Positions 12,046 through 21,667 are shown, numbered from the stretch's first letter. The stretch is DNA of 64,000 nt from Myxococcales bacterium (GCA_016793465.1 JAEUJW010000057.1:1-64000); one strand, 5' to 3'. Translations and numbers: made by a program. Notes: a model not told the origin generated them from the sequence alone.

Positions 12046-13470
12046 GTGTCCTACAGCCTGCTCACCGTCACGTACATCGCCGCCAGCGCCCTCTTCATCA
12101 TGAGCCTGGGCGGCCTCTCGCGTCAGGAGACGGCCCGCCGCGGCAACCTGTACGGCATCATCGGCATGCTGCTCGCCGTGATCGTCACGGCCTTCGGCAT
12201 GAACGCCGCCGGCGCGATGAACGTCAGCGGCAGCGGCTTCGGCATGCTCGCCGCCTCGATGATCCCCGGCGCGATCATCGGCGCCGCGCTCGCGGCCCGC
12301 GTCGCCATGACGTCGATGCCCGAGCTCGTCGCCGTGCTGCACAGCTTCGTCGGCCTCGCGGCTGTGCTCGTCGGGATCGCCAGCTTCCTCGCCCCCGGCC
12401 ACCACGCGAGCCCCACCGAGGCTGCCATCCACGCCGTCGAGATCTTCGTCGGCGTGTTCATCGGCGCGATCACCTTCACCGGCTCGATCATCGCGTTCTT
12501 CAAGCTGCGCGGCACCATCGGCGGCAAGCCCCTGACCCTGCCCGCCCGCCACTTCCTCAACCTGGCGATGGTCCTCGGCTGCTGCTTCCTCGGCTACCAG
12601 TTCCTGACCTTCGGCCACGACGCCGCCCTCGTCCCGCTGCTCATCATGACCGGCATCGCCTGCGTGCTCGGGGTGCACATGGTCATGGCCATCGGCGGCG
12701 CCGACATGCCGGTCGTGGTCTCGATGCTCAACAGCTACTCCGGCTGGGCCGCCGCCGCCGCCGGCTTCATGCTCTCGAACGACCTCCTCATCGTCACCGG
12801 CGCGCTCGTCGGCAGCAGCGGCGCGATCCTCTCGTACATCATGTGCCGGGCGATGAACCGCTCGTTCATCAGCGTGATCGCCGGCGGCTTCGGCAGCGAC
12901 GGCGGCGCGCCGGCCCCGGCGGCCGGCAACCAGCCCGCCGGCGAGACCCGCGAGATCAGCCTCGACGGCGTGGTCGAGCAGCTGCGCGAGGCCAGGAGCG
13001 TGGTCGTCGTGCCCGGCTACGGCATGGCCGTCGCCCAGGCCCAGCACCCCGTCGCCGAGATCTCGAAGATCCTGCGCGCCCGCGGCTGCGAGTTCCGCTT
13101 CGCCATCCACCCGGTCGCCGGCCGCCTGCCCGGCCACATGAACGTGCTCCTGGCCGAGGCCAACGTGCCCTACGACATCGTCCTCGAGATGGACGAGATC
13201 AACCACGACTTCCCGGGCACCGACGTGGTGCTCGTCATCGGCGCCAACGACATCGTCAACCCCGGCGCCCAGGACGACCCGTCGAGCCCGATCGCCGGCA
13301 TGCCCGTGCTCGAGGTCTGGAAGTCGAAGCTGGTGGTCGTCATGAAGCGCGGCAAGGGCGTCGGCTACGCCGGCGTCGACAACCCGCTCTTCTACAAGAG
13401 CTGCACGCAGATGCTCTACGGCGACGCCAAGAAGAACGTCGACGCCCTGCTCGGCAAGCTCCGCGAGTAG
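12046..13470 (+). CDS. pntB: NAD(P) transhydrogenase subunit beta
   Basis: The 474-residue beta subunit has an N-terminal membrane domain of about nine helices (residues 1-275) and a C-terminal NADPH-binding domain III (about 290-474), with [37 protein letters not shown] and [10 protein letters not shown]. The GTG at 12046 is chosen because GAGAG lies 7 nt upstream and the protein then begins directly with the first transmembrane helix. The reading frame runs open upstream through pntA only by composition; it is not a fusion. Confidence 0.94.
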   Translation: MSYSLLTVTYIAASALFIMSLGGLSRQETARRGNLYGIIGMLLAVIVTAFGMNAAGAMNVSGSGFGMLAASMIPGAIIGAALAARVAMTSMPELVAVLHSFVGLAAVLVGIASFLAPGHHASPTEAAIHAVEIFVGVFIGAITFTGSIIAFFKLRGTIGGKPLTLPARHFLNLAMVLGCCFLGYQFLTFGHDAALVPLLIMTGIACVLGVHMVMAIGGADMPVVVSMLNSYSGWAAAAAGFMLSNDLLIVTGALVGSSGAILSYIMCRAMNRSFISVIAGGFGSDGGAPAPAAGNQPAGETREISLDGVVEQLREARSVVVVPGYGMAVAQAQHPVAEISKILRARGCEFRFAIHPVAGRLPGHMNVLLAEANVPYDIVLEMDEINHDFPGTDVVLVIGANDIVNPGAQDDPSSPIAGMPVLEVWKSKLVVVMKRGKGVGYAGVDNPLFYKSCTQMLYGDAKKNVDALLGKLRE

Positions 13471-13491
13471 CCCCCTCGCCCCCTCGGGCGC

Positions 13492-13773
13492 TCACGCGTC
13501 GGTCGGCAGCCCGCGCCGCAGGTCGCGGATCTGCCGGCCGCTGCTGTCGTACTCGGCCCAGCCGATGACCTCGCGGTACTCGTGGCGCGCCGCCTCGGCG
13601 TAGTACTCGACCCGCGAGGGGTCGTCCTTGCCGAGGTACAGCACGCACCAGCACACCCGGTCGAACTCGACGATGCCCGCCAGCGTGCCGAGGGCGGCGC
13701 GCACCCGCCGGCCCGCCTCGCCGATGAACCGGACCTCGATCGTTCGTTCAACCTGCGCAGGCAGCCGCGCCAT
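13492..13773 (-). CDS. Small conserved-looking protein of unknown function
   Basis: This is a 93-residue protein of mixed alpha/beta composition, with RTIEVRFIGEAGRRVRAAL, WCVLYLGKDDPSRVEYYAE and YREVIGWAEYDSSG. No signal peptide, metal motif or known domain was recognised. A TAGCCT box ends 6 nt before the ATG, which argues that it is a real, leaderless gene. It is convergent with pntB (21-bp gap) and separated by 76 bp from the next minus-strand gene's stop. Confidence 0.6.
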   Translation of the reverse strand: MARLPAQVERTIEVRFIGEAGRRVRAALGTLAGIVEFDRVCWCVLYLGKDDPSRVEYYAEAARHEYREVIGWAEYDSSGRQIRDLRRGLPTDA

Positions 13774-13779
13774 CGAACC

Positions 13780-13785
13780 AGGCTA
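13780..13785 (-). promoter_or_regulatory. TAGCCT -10 box, leaderless type
   Basis: The box ends 6 nt before the ATG at 13773. A TTGCGG sequence lies 18 bp upstream of it as a poor -35. Confidence 0.4.
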
Positions 13786-13849
13786 TCGCGGCCCGCCACG
13801 GTCCCGCAACGCGCGAACCCGACGACCGTGGCGGCCCCGCACGCCGCCG

Positions 13850-15595
13850 CTACCGCAGCCGCGCCGTCACCCGCAGCACGCCCGGGTGCTCCGGCGGCAC
13901 CCGCACCGCCAGCGACGCCAGCGAGAACCCGCCCGCCCGCAGCCCCGCCGTGCGCCCGCGCAGCAGCCCGTCGACGTCCATGCTCGGCAGTCGACCTGTC
14001 CCCGGGGCCAGGGCTTCATCGAGCCTCCGCTCGACCTCGCCGAGCTCGAGCAGCGCGCCGAAGCACGGGGCCAGCAGCGTGCCGTCGACGCAGGTGATGC
14101 GCAGACGGTCGACGTCCCCGCCGAGCTCGAGCACCCCCGTCTCCGCGTGATACGTGGGCCGGATGAACCCGCGACCGGCCGCGAGCACCGCCCCCGCCGC
14201 CTCCGCTCCGCCCGCGCCCGTCGCCCGTCCGCGCAGGTCGAGCCGCAGCCCCGAGAAGCTCAGCGCCCACCGCTCGCCGGCCGGCATCACCACCGGGGCG
14301 CGGGCGACCGACACCCCCGCGAGCCCGAGCAGCGTCCACTCGGCCAGTTGTGCGTCGACCCGCGGGACCCAGCCGGCCGCCCTGACGCGCTCCGCCAGCA
14401 GCCCGCTGCGCGTCCACGCGTCGACCACGGCGTTGACGGCGTCGATCGAGAGGTCGACCCGCACGTCGTCGTCCGCGGCCATGGCCTCGCGCTCCGGCAG
14501 CGTCACCCCCTGGACGACCGGCCCCGGGCTGGCCCCGGGCAACCACGCGTCGCCGACCTCGCCCGCGATCGCGACCACGCGCGGCCGCTCCTCCGCGCTC
14601 GCGAGCGGGCGCAGCGAGAAGCCGGCGGAGATCCCCCCGGGCTCGATCACCAGCGGCCCGCAGAACGCCGGCGCAGCCGCCGAGCGCGGCTCGCCGATCA
14701 GCAGCTCGACCGCCTCCGGGAGCAGCGGCACCCCCGAGACCCGCGCCAGCCCCACGCGGATCTGATCCTCGACCTCCCGGCGCGCGCGGCGGTCGACGAA
14801 CCTGTCCATGAGGACATATCCGCCGAGCGCCCCGAGCGGCGCCAGCGGCCCGGCCAGCGCCGCGCCGATCGCCACCCCGCCGACCGCCGCCCCGCCCACG
14901 GTCGCCCCCGTGCGCAGCGCGCCGCCGAACTCCACCGGCCCGAGCTCGACCAGCGCCAGGTCGAGCCCGCGCTCGCCCGCCGGCGCCGCCACGAACACCG
15001 CCTCCACGCCCACGCGATGCGCCCCGGCCAGCGCGAGCCGCACCCGCACCGCGCCCGCGGCGAGGCTCACCTCGCCGCGCTCGACGATCGTCTCGGGCCC
15101 CAGCAATTCGACAGTCCGCGCCGCCGCCAGCAGCTGCTCGCGGACCACCGGCATGATCAGCCGCTCGATCGCCGCCGCCGCCACCGTCAACCGCAGCGCG
15201 CACGGCGGCGCCCCATCGGCGGCGAACGGCCCCGCCAGCACCGCGTCGGTGATCGTCTGCGTGCGCCCGCCCTGCTGCGCGAGCGTCAGCTCGACCAGGT
15301 GGTGCCCGGGCCCCGCCCCGCCGAGGTCGACGCGCAGCAGATCTCCCGCGACCTCGGGCGTCACCTCGGCCCCGTCGACCCGCGCCGTCAGCCGCCCCGC
15401 CAGCGCCGCCGGCTGGACCCGCCCGCTCCACCGCAGGTGCTCGCTGCTCGCCGCCACCGCCAGCGGCGGGGCCACCGCGACCCGCAGCGGCTCGAATCGC
15501 GCGCTGTCCCGAAGGACCTGTCCCGAAGTTCCAAACAGGAGGGCGGCCAGCCCGAGCCCCGCCGCCGCCCAGCCGAGCTCAGCCGCGCGCGCCAT
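13850..15595 (-). CDS. Membrane-anchored protein of unknown function, partner of the MlaFE fusion
   Basis: This 581-residue protein has an N-terminal hydrophobic anchor (about residues 9-26), a beta-rich middle, a glycine/alanine-rich membrane-like stretch near residues 215-255 followed by MDRFVDRRARREVEDQI, and a C-terminal part with the Cys pair in RITCVDGTLLAPCFGALLE. I recognise no family. Its start overlaps the end of the fused MlaF-MlaE gene by 17 bp, so the two are translationally coupled and it probably serves the same lipid transport step; a periplasmic lipid-handling role is inference only. Confidence 0.75.
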   Translation of the reverse strand: MARAAELGWAAAGLGLAALLFGTSGQVLRDSARFEPLRVAVAPPLAVAASSEHLRWSGRVQPAALAGRLTARVDGAEVTPEVAGDLLRVDLGGAGPGHHLVELTLAQQGGRTQTITDAVLAGPFAADGAPPCALRLTVAAAAIERLIMPVVREQLLAAARTVELLGPETIVERGEVSLAAGAVRVRLALAGAHRVGVEAVFVAAPAGERGLDLALVELGPVEFGGALRTGATVGGAAVGGVAIGAALAGPLAPLGALGGYVLMDRFVDRRARREVEDQIRVGLARVSGVPLLPEAVELLIGEPRSAAAPAFCGPLVIEPGGISAGFSLRPLASAEERPRVVAIAGEVGDAWLPGASPGPVVQGVTLPEREAMAADDDVRVDLSIDAVNAVVDAWTRSGLLAERVRAAGWVPRVDAQLAEWTLLGLAGVSVARAPVVMPAGERWALSFSGLRLDLRGRATGAGGAEAAGAVLAAGRGFIRPTYHAETGVLELGGDVDRLRITCVDGTLLAPCFGALLELGEVERRLDEALAPGTGRLPSMDVDGLLRGRTAGLRAGGFSLASLAVRVPPEHPGVLRVTARLR

Positions 15596-17408
15596 ACACC
15601 ACCACCAGCGACACCAGCTCGACCGCCACGACCCACAGCGTACAGGCCATCACGCTGCGGACCATCGCCGCCGTGACCGACTCGGCGCTCGGCTTGTCGC
15701 GCCCGCCCTTGGCGACCGCGTCGCTCGCGACCCCGACCGCGTAGATCAGCACCAGCACCGCGGCCCGCGCGCGAAACACCGCCCGATCGGCCGTCGGGTC
15801 GAACAGGTCGGCCGTCACCAGCGCCCACGCGTCGCCAGCCTGCGGCACGCGCAATTTCAAATAAGCCACCCCGCCGGCGATCATCCCGACCGTGAAAACC
15901 GCCGCCAACATCACGTACGCCAGCGCCAGCCCGAGCCACGCCGGCAGCCACAGGTAGCGCGCCTCGGCGATGCCCAGCCCGCGCAGCGCCGCGGTCTGGC
16001 GGGTCAACGACATGCCGCCGAGCCACGCCGTGATCGCGCTGCCCGACGTCGCCGCGAACAGGATCGCCGACAGCGGCGGCGCCAGAGCCAGCACGTGCAT
16101 CGACCCGATCAGCGAGAACACCCGGTCGGGCCGCACCGGCAGCCCGCCCCCGCCGAGCGCCCGGTGGAAGATGTACAGCAGCGTCGCCCCGATCAGCAGC
16201 GACACGATCACGAAGAACGGCCCCGGACGCACCAGCGCCTGCATCAGCGTCACCCGCAGCACCTCGACGAGGTCCCGCGGACGACGCAGCGCCGCCGGCA
16301 GCGCCGCCAGCACCCGCGCCCCGGCCACGAACGGCGCCGCCCACTCCGCCGCCAGCCCGCGCAGCCGCGCCGCCAGCCCCGGCCGCGCCGCGCCCGCGTC
16401 GACGCGCCGCTCGCTCGCCAGCCGCTCGCGCACCGCCGCCGCCAGCGCCCGCTCGGTCGCCTCGCCGCGGCCCGCGGTCACCGCCAGCTCGACCAGCCCG
16501 CGCGCCTGCGGGTCCATGTACAGGAACCGATCGGCGAACGCCGCCGCGAACCCGAGGTCGTGCGTGACCACCAGCGCCGCCGCCTCGCCGCCGTCGATCT
16601 GCCCGCGCAGCGTCGCCGCCAGCAGCGAGACCCGGTGCGGGTCGAGCCCCACCGACGGCTCGTCGAGCAGCAGCACCCGCCGTCCGCCCGCCAGCGTGCG
16701 CGCGACCGCCAACCTCTGGGCCTCCCCGCCGCTCACGTGCGCGACGGCGTGCCCCGGGGCGCTCCACGCCGCCGGCAGGTCGACCTTCTTGAACCACTCG
16801 CGCACCGCGTCACCGCCGGCCGGCGCGGGCGGCTCGGCGTTGCGCAGGGCCAGGGCGATGTTGTCGGCCGCGCTCAGGTGATCGAACAGGGCCCCGCGCT
16901 GCGGCACGATGCCGACCGCGCTGGCGCGCACGACCTCCGCCGTGCGCACCGCGAACCCGCGCGCGCGCAGGCTGTCCGGCTCGTGCAGCGCCGTCGTCAG
17001 CGTCGACTTGCCCGCCCCGCTCGCCCCGAACACGGCGACCACCTCGCGCGCGCGCAGCTCGAGCGTCACGTCCGCGAGCAGCGGCGACCCGTCGGGCCGA
17101 TCGACGCAGAGCCCGCGCACCGCCAGCAGCAACGAACGCGCGCGCTCGTCCGCCGCCCCGCCCGCGTCGCCGTCACGACGGCCCGCCGCCACCGCGCCAC
17201 GCGAATCCTCCGCATCACTGCCACGCTCCGCCGCTGCGCCCTCGCTCGCGCGAACGCCCGCGTCGCCCTCACGACGCGCCGACTCCGCGGCACCACGCGA
17301 ACCGTCCGCATCGCTGCCACGCTCGCTCGCGCGATCGCCCGCGTCGCCCTCACGACGCGCCGCCTCCGCGGTCCCGGCGGGCCCGCTCGACTCGCGCTCG
17401 CCCGTCAT
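15579..17408 (-). CDS. Fused ABC ATPase and MlaE-type permease
   Basis: The 609-residue protein joins three parts. Residues 1-80 are a charged Ala/Arg/Asp/Gly-rich tract with about three imperfect repeats of SARREGDAG...GSDA. Residues 95-320 are an MlaF-like ABC ATPase with Walker A GASGAGKST near 127, signature VSGGEAQRLAV near 229, Walker B RRVLLLDEPSVGLD near 249 and the H-loop VVTHDLG. Residues 390-609 are an MlaE-family permease with GSAITAWLGG and LTRQTAALRGLGI, matching the conserved MlaE segment. MlaF and MlaE are normally separate chains. The ATG at 17408 overlaps the PHP gene stop (ATGA). Likely role: phospholipid movement across the envelope. No MCE-domain (MlaD) gene is visible nearby. 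Confidence 0.85.
   Translation of the reverse strand: MTGERESSGPAGTAEAARREGDAGDRASERGSDADGSRGAAESARREGDAGVRASEGAAAERGSDAEDSRGAVAAGRRDGDAGGAADERARSLLLAVRGLCVDRPDGSPLLADVTLELRAREVVAVFGASGAGKSTLTTALHEPDSLRARGFAVRTAEVVRASAVGIVPQRGALFDHLSAADNIALALRNAEPPAPAGGDAVREWFKKVDLPAAWSAPGHAVAHVSGGEAQRLAVARTLAGGRRVLLLDEPSVGLDPHRVSLLAATLRGQIDGGEAAALVVTHDLGFAAAFADRFLYMDPQARGLVELAVTAGRGEATERALAAAVRERLASERRVDAGAARPGLAARLRGLAAEWAAPFVAGARVLAALPAALRRPRDLVEVLRVTLMQALVRPGPFFVIVSLLIGATLLYIFHRALGGGGLPVRPDRVFSLIGSMHVLALAPPLSAILFAATSGSAITAWLGGMSLTRQTAALRGLGIAEARYLWLPAWLGLALAYVMLAAVFTVGMIAGGVAYLKLRVPQAGDAWALVTADLFDPTADRAVFRARAAVLVLIYAVGVASDAVAKGGRDKPSAESVTAAMVRSVMACTLWVVAVELVSLVVVYGARG
17150..17400 (-). repeat. Degenerate coding repeats in the N-terminal tract of the MlaFE fusion
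   Basis: About three imperfect units of 75-85 bp, each containing the TCACGACG.GCCGCC core, encode the charged N-terminal tract. The units have diverged in place, so this is an old tandem expansion. Confidence 0.6.
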
Positions 17409-18247
17409 GCCGCCCGCGACACTCCGAGCCACGCGCACAGCCGGCCCGCGTGCGGCTCCGGCAGCTCGATCACCGGCCGCGTCACCTCGGGCATCGACTC
17501 GCCGTGGAAGTCCGACCCGCCGGTGACCACCAGCCCCTGCGCCTCGGCCATGCGCAGCCACTGCTCGCGCTCGGCCTGGGGGTAGCGCCCGTAGTACGCC
17601 TCGATGCCCTCGAGCCCCTCGGGCTTGTGCCGGCGCATCACCTCGCCGACCAGCGCCTGGCTGCGCATGGTGTGCGGGTGGGCCAGCGACATGCGGGCCC
17701 CGGCCGCGCGCCCCAGCGCCAGCCCCTCCGACAGGGTCACCCGCGCGAACGCCACGTCCGCCGGCCCGTTGTCGTGGAGGTAGCGGTCGAACGCCTCGCG
17801 CGCCGAGCGGACCGCGCCCGCCGCCACCAGCGCGCGCGCCACGTCGGGTCGCCCCGGCGTGCGCCCGACCGTCTCGCGCAAGATCTCCTCCGCGTCGAGG
17901 CGGACACCGAGCCGCGCCAGCCGCTCCACGATCGCCCGCAGGCGCGTCTGTCGGTCCTCCTGCACCTCCGCCAGCCGGCCCTCGAGCGCCGCCAGCCCCG
18001 ACCCCTCCTCGACCCCGTACATCAGCAGGTGCACCGTGCGCCCCTCCGCCTTGCAGCTCAGCTCGACCGCCCGCAGCACCGCCACGCTGTCCGGCAGCGT
18101 CGCCCGCGTCGCCGCGTAGCCCGCGAGCGTGTCGTGGTCGGTCAGTGCGAACAGCGTCACCCCGCCGGCGCCCGCGCGCGCGGCCACCTCGCTGGCCGGC
18201 AGGCTGCCGTCGGAGTGGGTCGAGTGGCAGTGGAGGTCGACGCGCAT
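17405..18247 (-). CDS. PHP-domain phosphoesterase (RNase AM/YciV-like)
   Basis: This 280-residue PHP metal-dependent phosphoesterase has DLHCHSTHSDGSLPASE at the N-terminus, the second metal motif ALTDHDTLAGY, VELSC, and later SLAHPHTMR and TGGSDFHGE. This set matches the YciV/TrpH group, which degrades short RNAs or nucleoside bisphosphates. It overlaps the MlaFE gene by 4 bp (ATGA) and follows the Ppx/GppA gene by 7 bp, so it is mid-operon. Precise substrate is not determined. Confidence 0.88.
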   Translation of the reverse strand: MRVDLHCHSTHSDGSLPASEVAARAGAGGVTLFALTDHDTLAGYAATRATLPDSVAVLRAVELSCKAEGRTVHLLMYGVEEGSGLAALEGRLAEVQEDRQTRLRAIVERLARLGVRLDAEEILRETVGRTPGRPDVARALVAAGAVRSAREAFDRYLHDNGPADVAFARVTLSEGLALGRAAGARMSLAHPHTMRSQALVGEVMRRHKPEGLEGIEAYYGRYPQAEREQWLRMAEAQGLVVTGGSDFHGESMPEVTRPVIELPEPHAGRLCAWLGVSRAA

Positions 18248-18254
18248 CGCCCTC

Positions 18255-19154
18255 TCACGCGAGCGCGTAGCGCAGCCCGCGGTCGCGCACGATCAACGTC
18301 TCGGCCCCGCAGTGCTCGAGCGCCGCCACCAGGATCGTCAGCCCCGCGACCACCACGTCGGCCCGCTTGGGCTCGAGGCTCGGCCGCCGGCAGCGCTGCG
18401 CCTGCGTCTCCGACGCCAGCGCGTCGCGCAGCTCCGTCACCTGCGCCACCGAGAAGCTGCTGCCGTCGACCTTCAAGCGGTCGTACTCCGTCAGCCCCAG
18501 CATCAACGCCGCCGCCGTCGTCACGGTGCCCGCCAACCCGTGCAGCACCGGGTGCGGCGAGATCGGCATGTGTTGCTCGAAGACCGCGAGCGCGTGGGCG
18601 TGGATCGCTGCGACCATCGCGGGCGTCGGCGGATCCGCCGACACGAACTGCTCGGTCAGGCGCACCGCGCCGATCGGATGCGACACCGCCGCGACCAGCT
18701 CCTCGCCCTCGCCGACCACCAGCTCGGTCGACGCCCCGCCGATGTCGATCACCCGCAGCGGCCCGCCGCCGGGCGTCTCGCGCGCGACCGACAGGTAGCT
18801 GAGCTCCGCCTCCTCGGCCCCGCTCAGCAGCCGCACCGGCGTGCCGAGCACCGCCTCCGCCGGATCGAGGAACGCGTGGCGGTTCCTCGCCAGCCGCACG
18901 CCCTCGGTCGTCACCGGCACGATCGTCGCCCCGCGCTCCGCCGCGGTCTTGCGATAGCCCTCGAGGCAAGCGATCGTGCGGTCGATCGCCTCGGCCTTCA
19001 GCACCCCGCTGGCGGCCACGCCCTCGCCGAGCCGCGTGATCGTGCTCTGGTCGAGCGCGACCTCCAGAGCGCCATCTCGCCCCCGCCGCGCGATCAACAG
19101 CAGCACGCTGTTGGTGCCGATGTCGATGACTGCGCGCCAGGGGCTCGTGGTCAT
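18255..19154 (-). CDS. Ppx/GppA-family phosphatase
   Basis: This 299-residue protein of the ASKHA exopolyphosphatase/pppGpp phosphatase family has AVIDIGTNSVLLLIA at the N-terminus (phosphate-1 loop), VTTEGVRLARN, LSGAEEAELSYL, and VIDIGGASTELVVG (phosphate-2 loop). It is the short form without a C-terminal HD domain, so hydrolysis of polyphosphate or pppGpp are both possible. It lies 33 bp downstream of tolB and 7 bp upstream of the PHP gene. Confidence 0.9.
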   Translation of the reverse strand: MTTSPWRAVIDIGTNSVLLLIARRGRDGALEVALDQSTITRLGEGVAASGVLKAEAIDRTIACLEGYRKTAAERGATIVPVTTEGVRLARNRHAFLDPAEAVLGTPVRLLSGAEEAELSYLSVARETPGGGPLRVIDIGGASTELVVGEGEELVAAVSHPIGAVRLTEQFVSADPPTPAMVAAIHAHALAVFEQHMPISPHPVLHGLAGTVTTAAALMLGLTEYDRLKVDGSSFSVAQVTELRDALASETQAQRCRRPSLEPKRADVVVAGLTILVAALEHCGAETLIVRDRGLRYALA

Positions 19155-19187
19155 GAAAGCCCTCTTATGGGCCGGGAGGCGTCCGCC

Positions 19188-20459
19188 TCAGTTGGGCTTC
19201 GGGCCCCAGTCCGGGGTGGTCCCTGCCTTGGCGATCGACTGGGCGTTGTTGCCCTGCTCGTTGGCCACGACGATGCCGTTCGAGGTCGACTGGTAGGCGA
19301 TCATGCGGCCGTCGGGCGACCAGGTCGGGTCGAGGTTGCGGCCCGGGGTCTGGGTCAGGCGGGTCAGCTTGCCGCTGCCCACGTCGACCGCGAAGATGTC
19401 GTAGCGGTTGCTGTTGTCGCGGCCGGCGTAGGCGACCAGGTTGCCGCGCGGGCCGGCGCCGGGGTTCCAGTCGGGCGTCTGGTTGTAGCTGCCCTGCTTG
19501 CTCAGGCGGGCCGCGCCGGACCCGTTGGAGGCCATGCGGAACACCTGCGGGCCGCCGTTGCGGCTCGACACGAACGCGAGCTGGTTGCCGCCCGGGCTCC
19601 ACGACGGCGAGCCGTCGATCGCCGCGTTGTTGGTCAGGCGGGCCTTGATGCCGCCGCCGGAGTCGACGGTGTAGATCTCCGAGTTGCCGTCCTTCGACAG
19701 CGTGAGCGCGATGGTCGAGCCGTCGGGGCTCATCACGCCGCCGAGGTTGAGGCCCGGCTGCTGCGAGACCCGCGACAGCGAGCCGCCGGCCGACATCCAC
19801 AGGTCGGGGTTGCGCTTGGCGTAGCTGGTGAACAGCACCTGCCCGCCCGGGCCGATCGACGGCAGCACGTTGAGCGAGCGGTTGTTTGTCACCGAGTTGG
19901 TGGCCTCGCCGTTCATCTCGACGGTGAACACGTTCTTCGTGACGGTCGGGTTGCGGTTGGTCCGCACGAACGCGATGCGCGAGCCGAACACCCCGGGCTG
20001 CTTGGTGTAGTGCTCGATGACGTCGTTCATGAAGCGGTTGGCGGCCTTCAGCGGGTCGTTGGACGCGTAGCCGCGCGACAGCACCGGCTTGTCGCCCGAG
20101 CCGAGGTCGAACAGGCGGAACTTGAACTGACCGCCGACCTCGTCGGCGAGGATGACCGACTCGGCGCCGATGTCCTGCCAGCCCTTCTTGTCGAAGTTGG
20201 ACGCCTTGATCAGCGCGGCCGGGATGCTGCGCCGGTCCATCACCTCGAAGCCGCCCGAGATCGTCGAGTTCTTGCGCAGGATGTCACCCACGCGGCCATC
20301 CGCCGGGACCGCCAGGCGCAGCAAGCGGAAGCCCGTGCCGCCGAGCTCGACGCCCTGGTCGGCGGGCGCGGCGTTGGCGACGGCGGGGTCCTGCCCGGCG
20401 TAGAACGAACCGGTCAGGAGGGTGGCAAGGAGGGAGGTTCCGAGCAGCGTGCGCATCAT
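19188..20459 (-). CDS. tolB: Tol-Pal system beta-propeller protein TolB
   Basis: The 423-residue periplasmic TolB has a signal peptide (TLLGTSLLATLLTGSFYAGQ), an N-terminal alpha/beta domain (about 40-165) and a six-bladed propeller of repeats such as SPDGSTIALTLSKDGNSEIY, PSWSPGGNQLAFVSSRNG and PTWSPDGRMIAYQST. It works with TolQ, TolR and TolA in outer-membrane constriction. TATGGT (20492-20487) lies 27 bp before the ATG, with an AGAGGA ribosome-binding site between them, so it can be made from its own promoter as well as from tolQ. No pal gene follows; the next gene is Ppx/GppA. Confidence 0.94.
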   Translation of the reverse strand: MMRTLLGTSLLATLLTGSFYAGQDPAVANAAPADQGVELGGTGFRLLRLAVPADGRVGDILRKNSTISGGFEVMDRRSIPAALIKASNFDKKGWQDIGAESVILADEVGGQFKFRLFDLGSGDKPVLSRGYASNDPLKAANRFMNDVIEHYTKQPGVFGSRIAFVRTNRNPTVTKNVFTVEMNGEATNSVTNNRSLNVLPSIGPGGQVLFTSYAKRNPDLWMSAGGSLSRVSQQPGLNLGGVMSPDGSTIALTLSKDGNSEIYTVDSGGGIKARLTNNAAIDGSPSWSPGGNQLAFVSSRNGGPQVFRMASNGSGAARLSKQGSYNQTPDWNPGAGPRGNLVAYAGRDNSNRYDIFAVDVGSGKLTRLTQTPGRNLDPTWSPDGRMIAYQSTSNGIVVANEQGNNAQSIAKAGTTPDWGPKPN

Positions 20460-20731
20460 GGGCGTCGTGGTCCTCTGCGGGGGTCAACCATACAGGTCGC
20501 CCGCGGGCAAAGAAACCCCCCGACGCGCAAAAACCGCCCGGGTGGGCACACGGAGGCCATCCTCGGCACCTTCGGGGCATGCGGACCCCGCCCGCCGGAC
20601 CTCGCGGACAGGCCATGACGCCTCCCCTGGCGCCGAACCGCGTCGCGGGCGGCGAACGGACGCGGCCCGCGGTCGCCGGGAGATCCCCGACGACGTCGCG
20701 AGCCGCCGCTGTCAGCCGACCGAGGCCGCGA

Positions 20732-21598
20732 TCACTTGACCTTGCCGGCCTGGCCCTTCCCGCTCCAGGTGAAGACATACGGGATCTTCTTGCACTTGCC
20801 GCCGAGCTGCTTGGCGATCTCCGGCGGCGCCTTCGGCAGCTTCAGCGACTCGACCGCATTCTTGATCGCGCCCGCCAGCTTCTCGTCGGCGTCGCCGCCC
20901 TTCTTGTTGATGCGTTCGACCGAGCCGTCGGCGCAGATCACCATCTGGAACTGGAAGGTCGCGGCGGAGCCCTGGCCGGCGTAGGCGCCGACCTTCATGC
21001 CGTTGAGCGCCGCCAGCACCGCCGTCGCCCACGGGTCGCCGTCCTTCGCCATGTCGGCCCAGCCGTCGGTCGAGCCGAACGGGTCGCCCGGCAGGTCCTT
21101 CACCGTCGGGATGTCGTCCTTGTACTGCTTGTTGCCGTCGCGGTTCTTGTCCGACTCCTTGGCGCCCTTCTTGTTGGGGTCGGGCGCCTCGGTGGCCGGC
21201 TTGTCGGGCTTCTTGTCGGGGGTCTTGTCGGGCTTGACCTCGGGCTTGGCCGTCTCGTCCTTGGTCACCTTGGTCTCGGTCGGCGCCGCGGCGGCGACCG
21301 TCTCCTCGACGATGATCTTCTCCGGGATGTCCTGCGGGTCGATCTTCTCGCCCTTGCGGACCAGCGCGCCCGGCATGAACTCCATCTCGAGCTCGTCGTC
21401 CTCCTCGGCCTCGACCTTCGGCAGCGCGTCGAGCCCGTAGACGGCGACAGCGAACCCGCCGGCCAGGAACGCCCCCGAGCCCACCAGCCCGCCGACCACC
21501 GCCGTCGGGTTGCGCAGGATGTCGACGAACTCGCGCGTGACCGCCGTGAACGGGGTCAAGAGCGCGGGGACGGTGCGGACTTTGATCGGGTCGGCCAT
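20732..21598 (-). CDS. TolA/TonB-like energy-transducing protein
   Basis: This 288-residue protein has an N-terminal segment with one transmembrane helix (about residues 33-55, GGLVGSGAFLAGGFAVAVYG), a long acidic and Lys/Pro-rich periplasmic linker (about 70-165, with KPEVKPDKTPDKKPDKPA) and a C-terminal domain with a Cys pair (VICADG; GKCKK) of TolA/TonB C-terminal type. Its place after tolQ and tolR and before tolB supports the TolA role. The helix lies further from the N-terminus than in E. coli TolA. Confidence 0.8.
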   Translation of the reverse strand: MADPIKVRTVPALLTPFTAVTREFVDILRNPTAVVGGLVGSGAFLAGGFAVAVYGLDALPKVEAEEDDELEMEFMPGALVRKGEKIDPQDIPEKIIVEETVAAAAPTETKVTKDETAKPEVKPDKTPDKKPDKPATEAPDPNKKGAKESDKNRDGNKQYKDDIPTVKDLPGDPFGSTDGWADMAKDGDPWATAVLAALNGMKVGAYAGQGSAATFQFQMVICADGSVERINKKGGDADEKLAGAIKNAVESLKLPKAPPEIAKQLGGKCKKIPYVFTWSGKGQAGKVK

Positions 21599-21667
21599 GG
21601 CGGTGTCTCCCTCGACTGAAACGGAACGCAGCGGGCCGCGCTGGGCTTACAGCGGCGATTTTGGGCC

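Noticed and set aside
10405..13470. Single long frame that would fuse an extra protein to PntB
   Set aside because: The first half is the wrong frame of pntA; pntB has its own GTG start and the pntA stop is clear at 12026-12028.
18129..20618. Plus-strand open frame of about 829 codons opposite Ppx/GppA and TolB
   Set aside because: Shadow of two recognised genes; low-complexity Arg/His/Leu composition.
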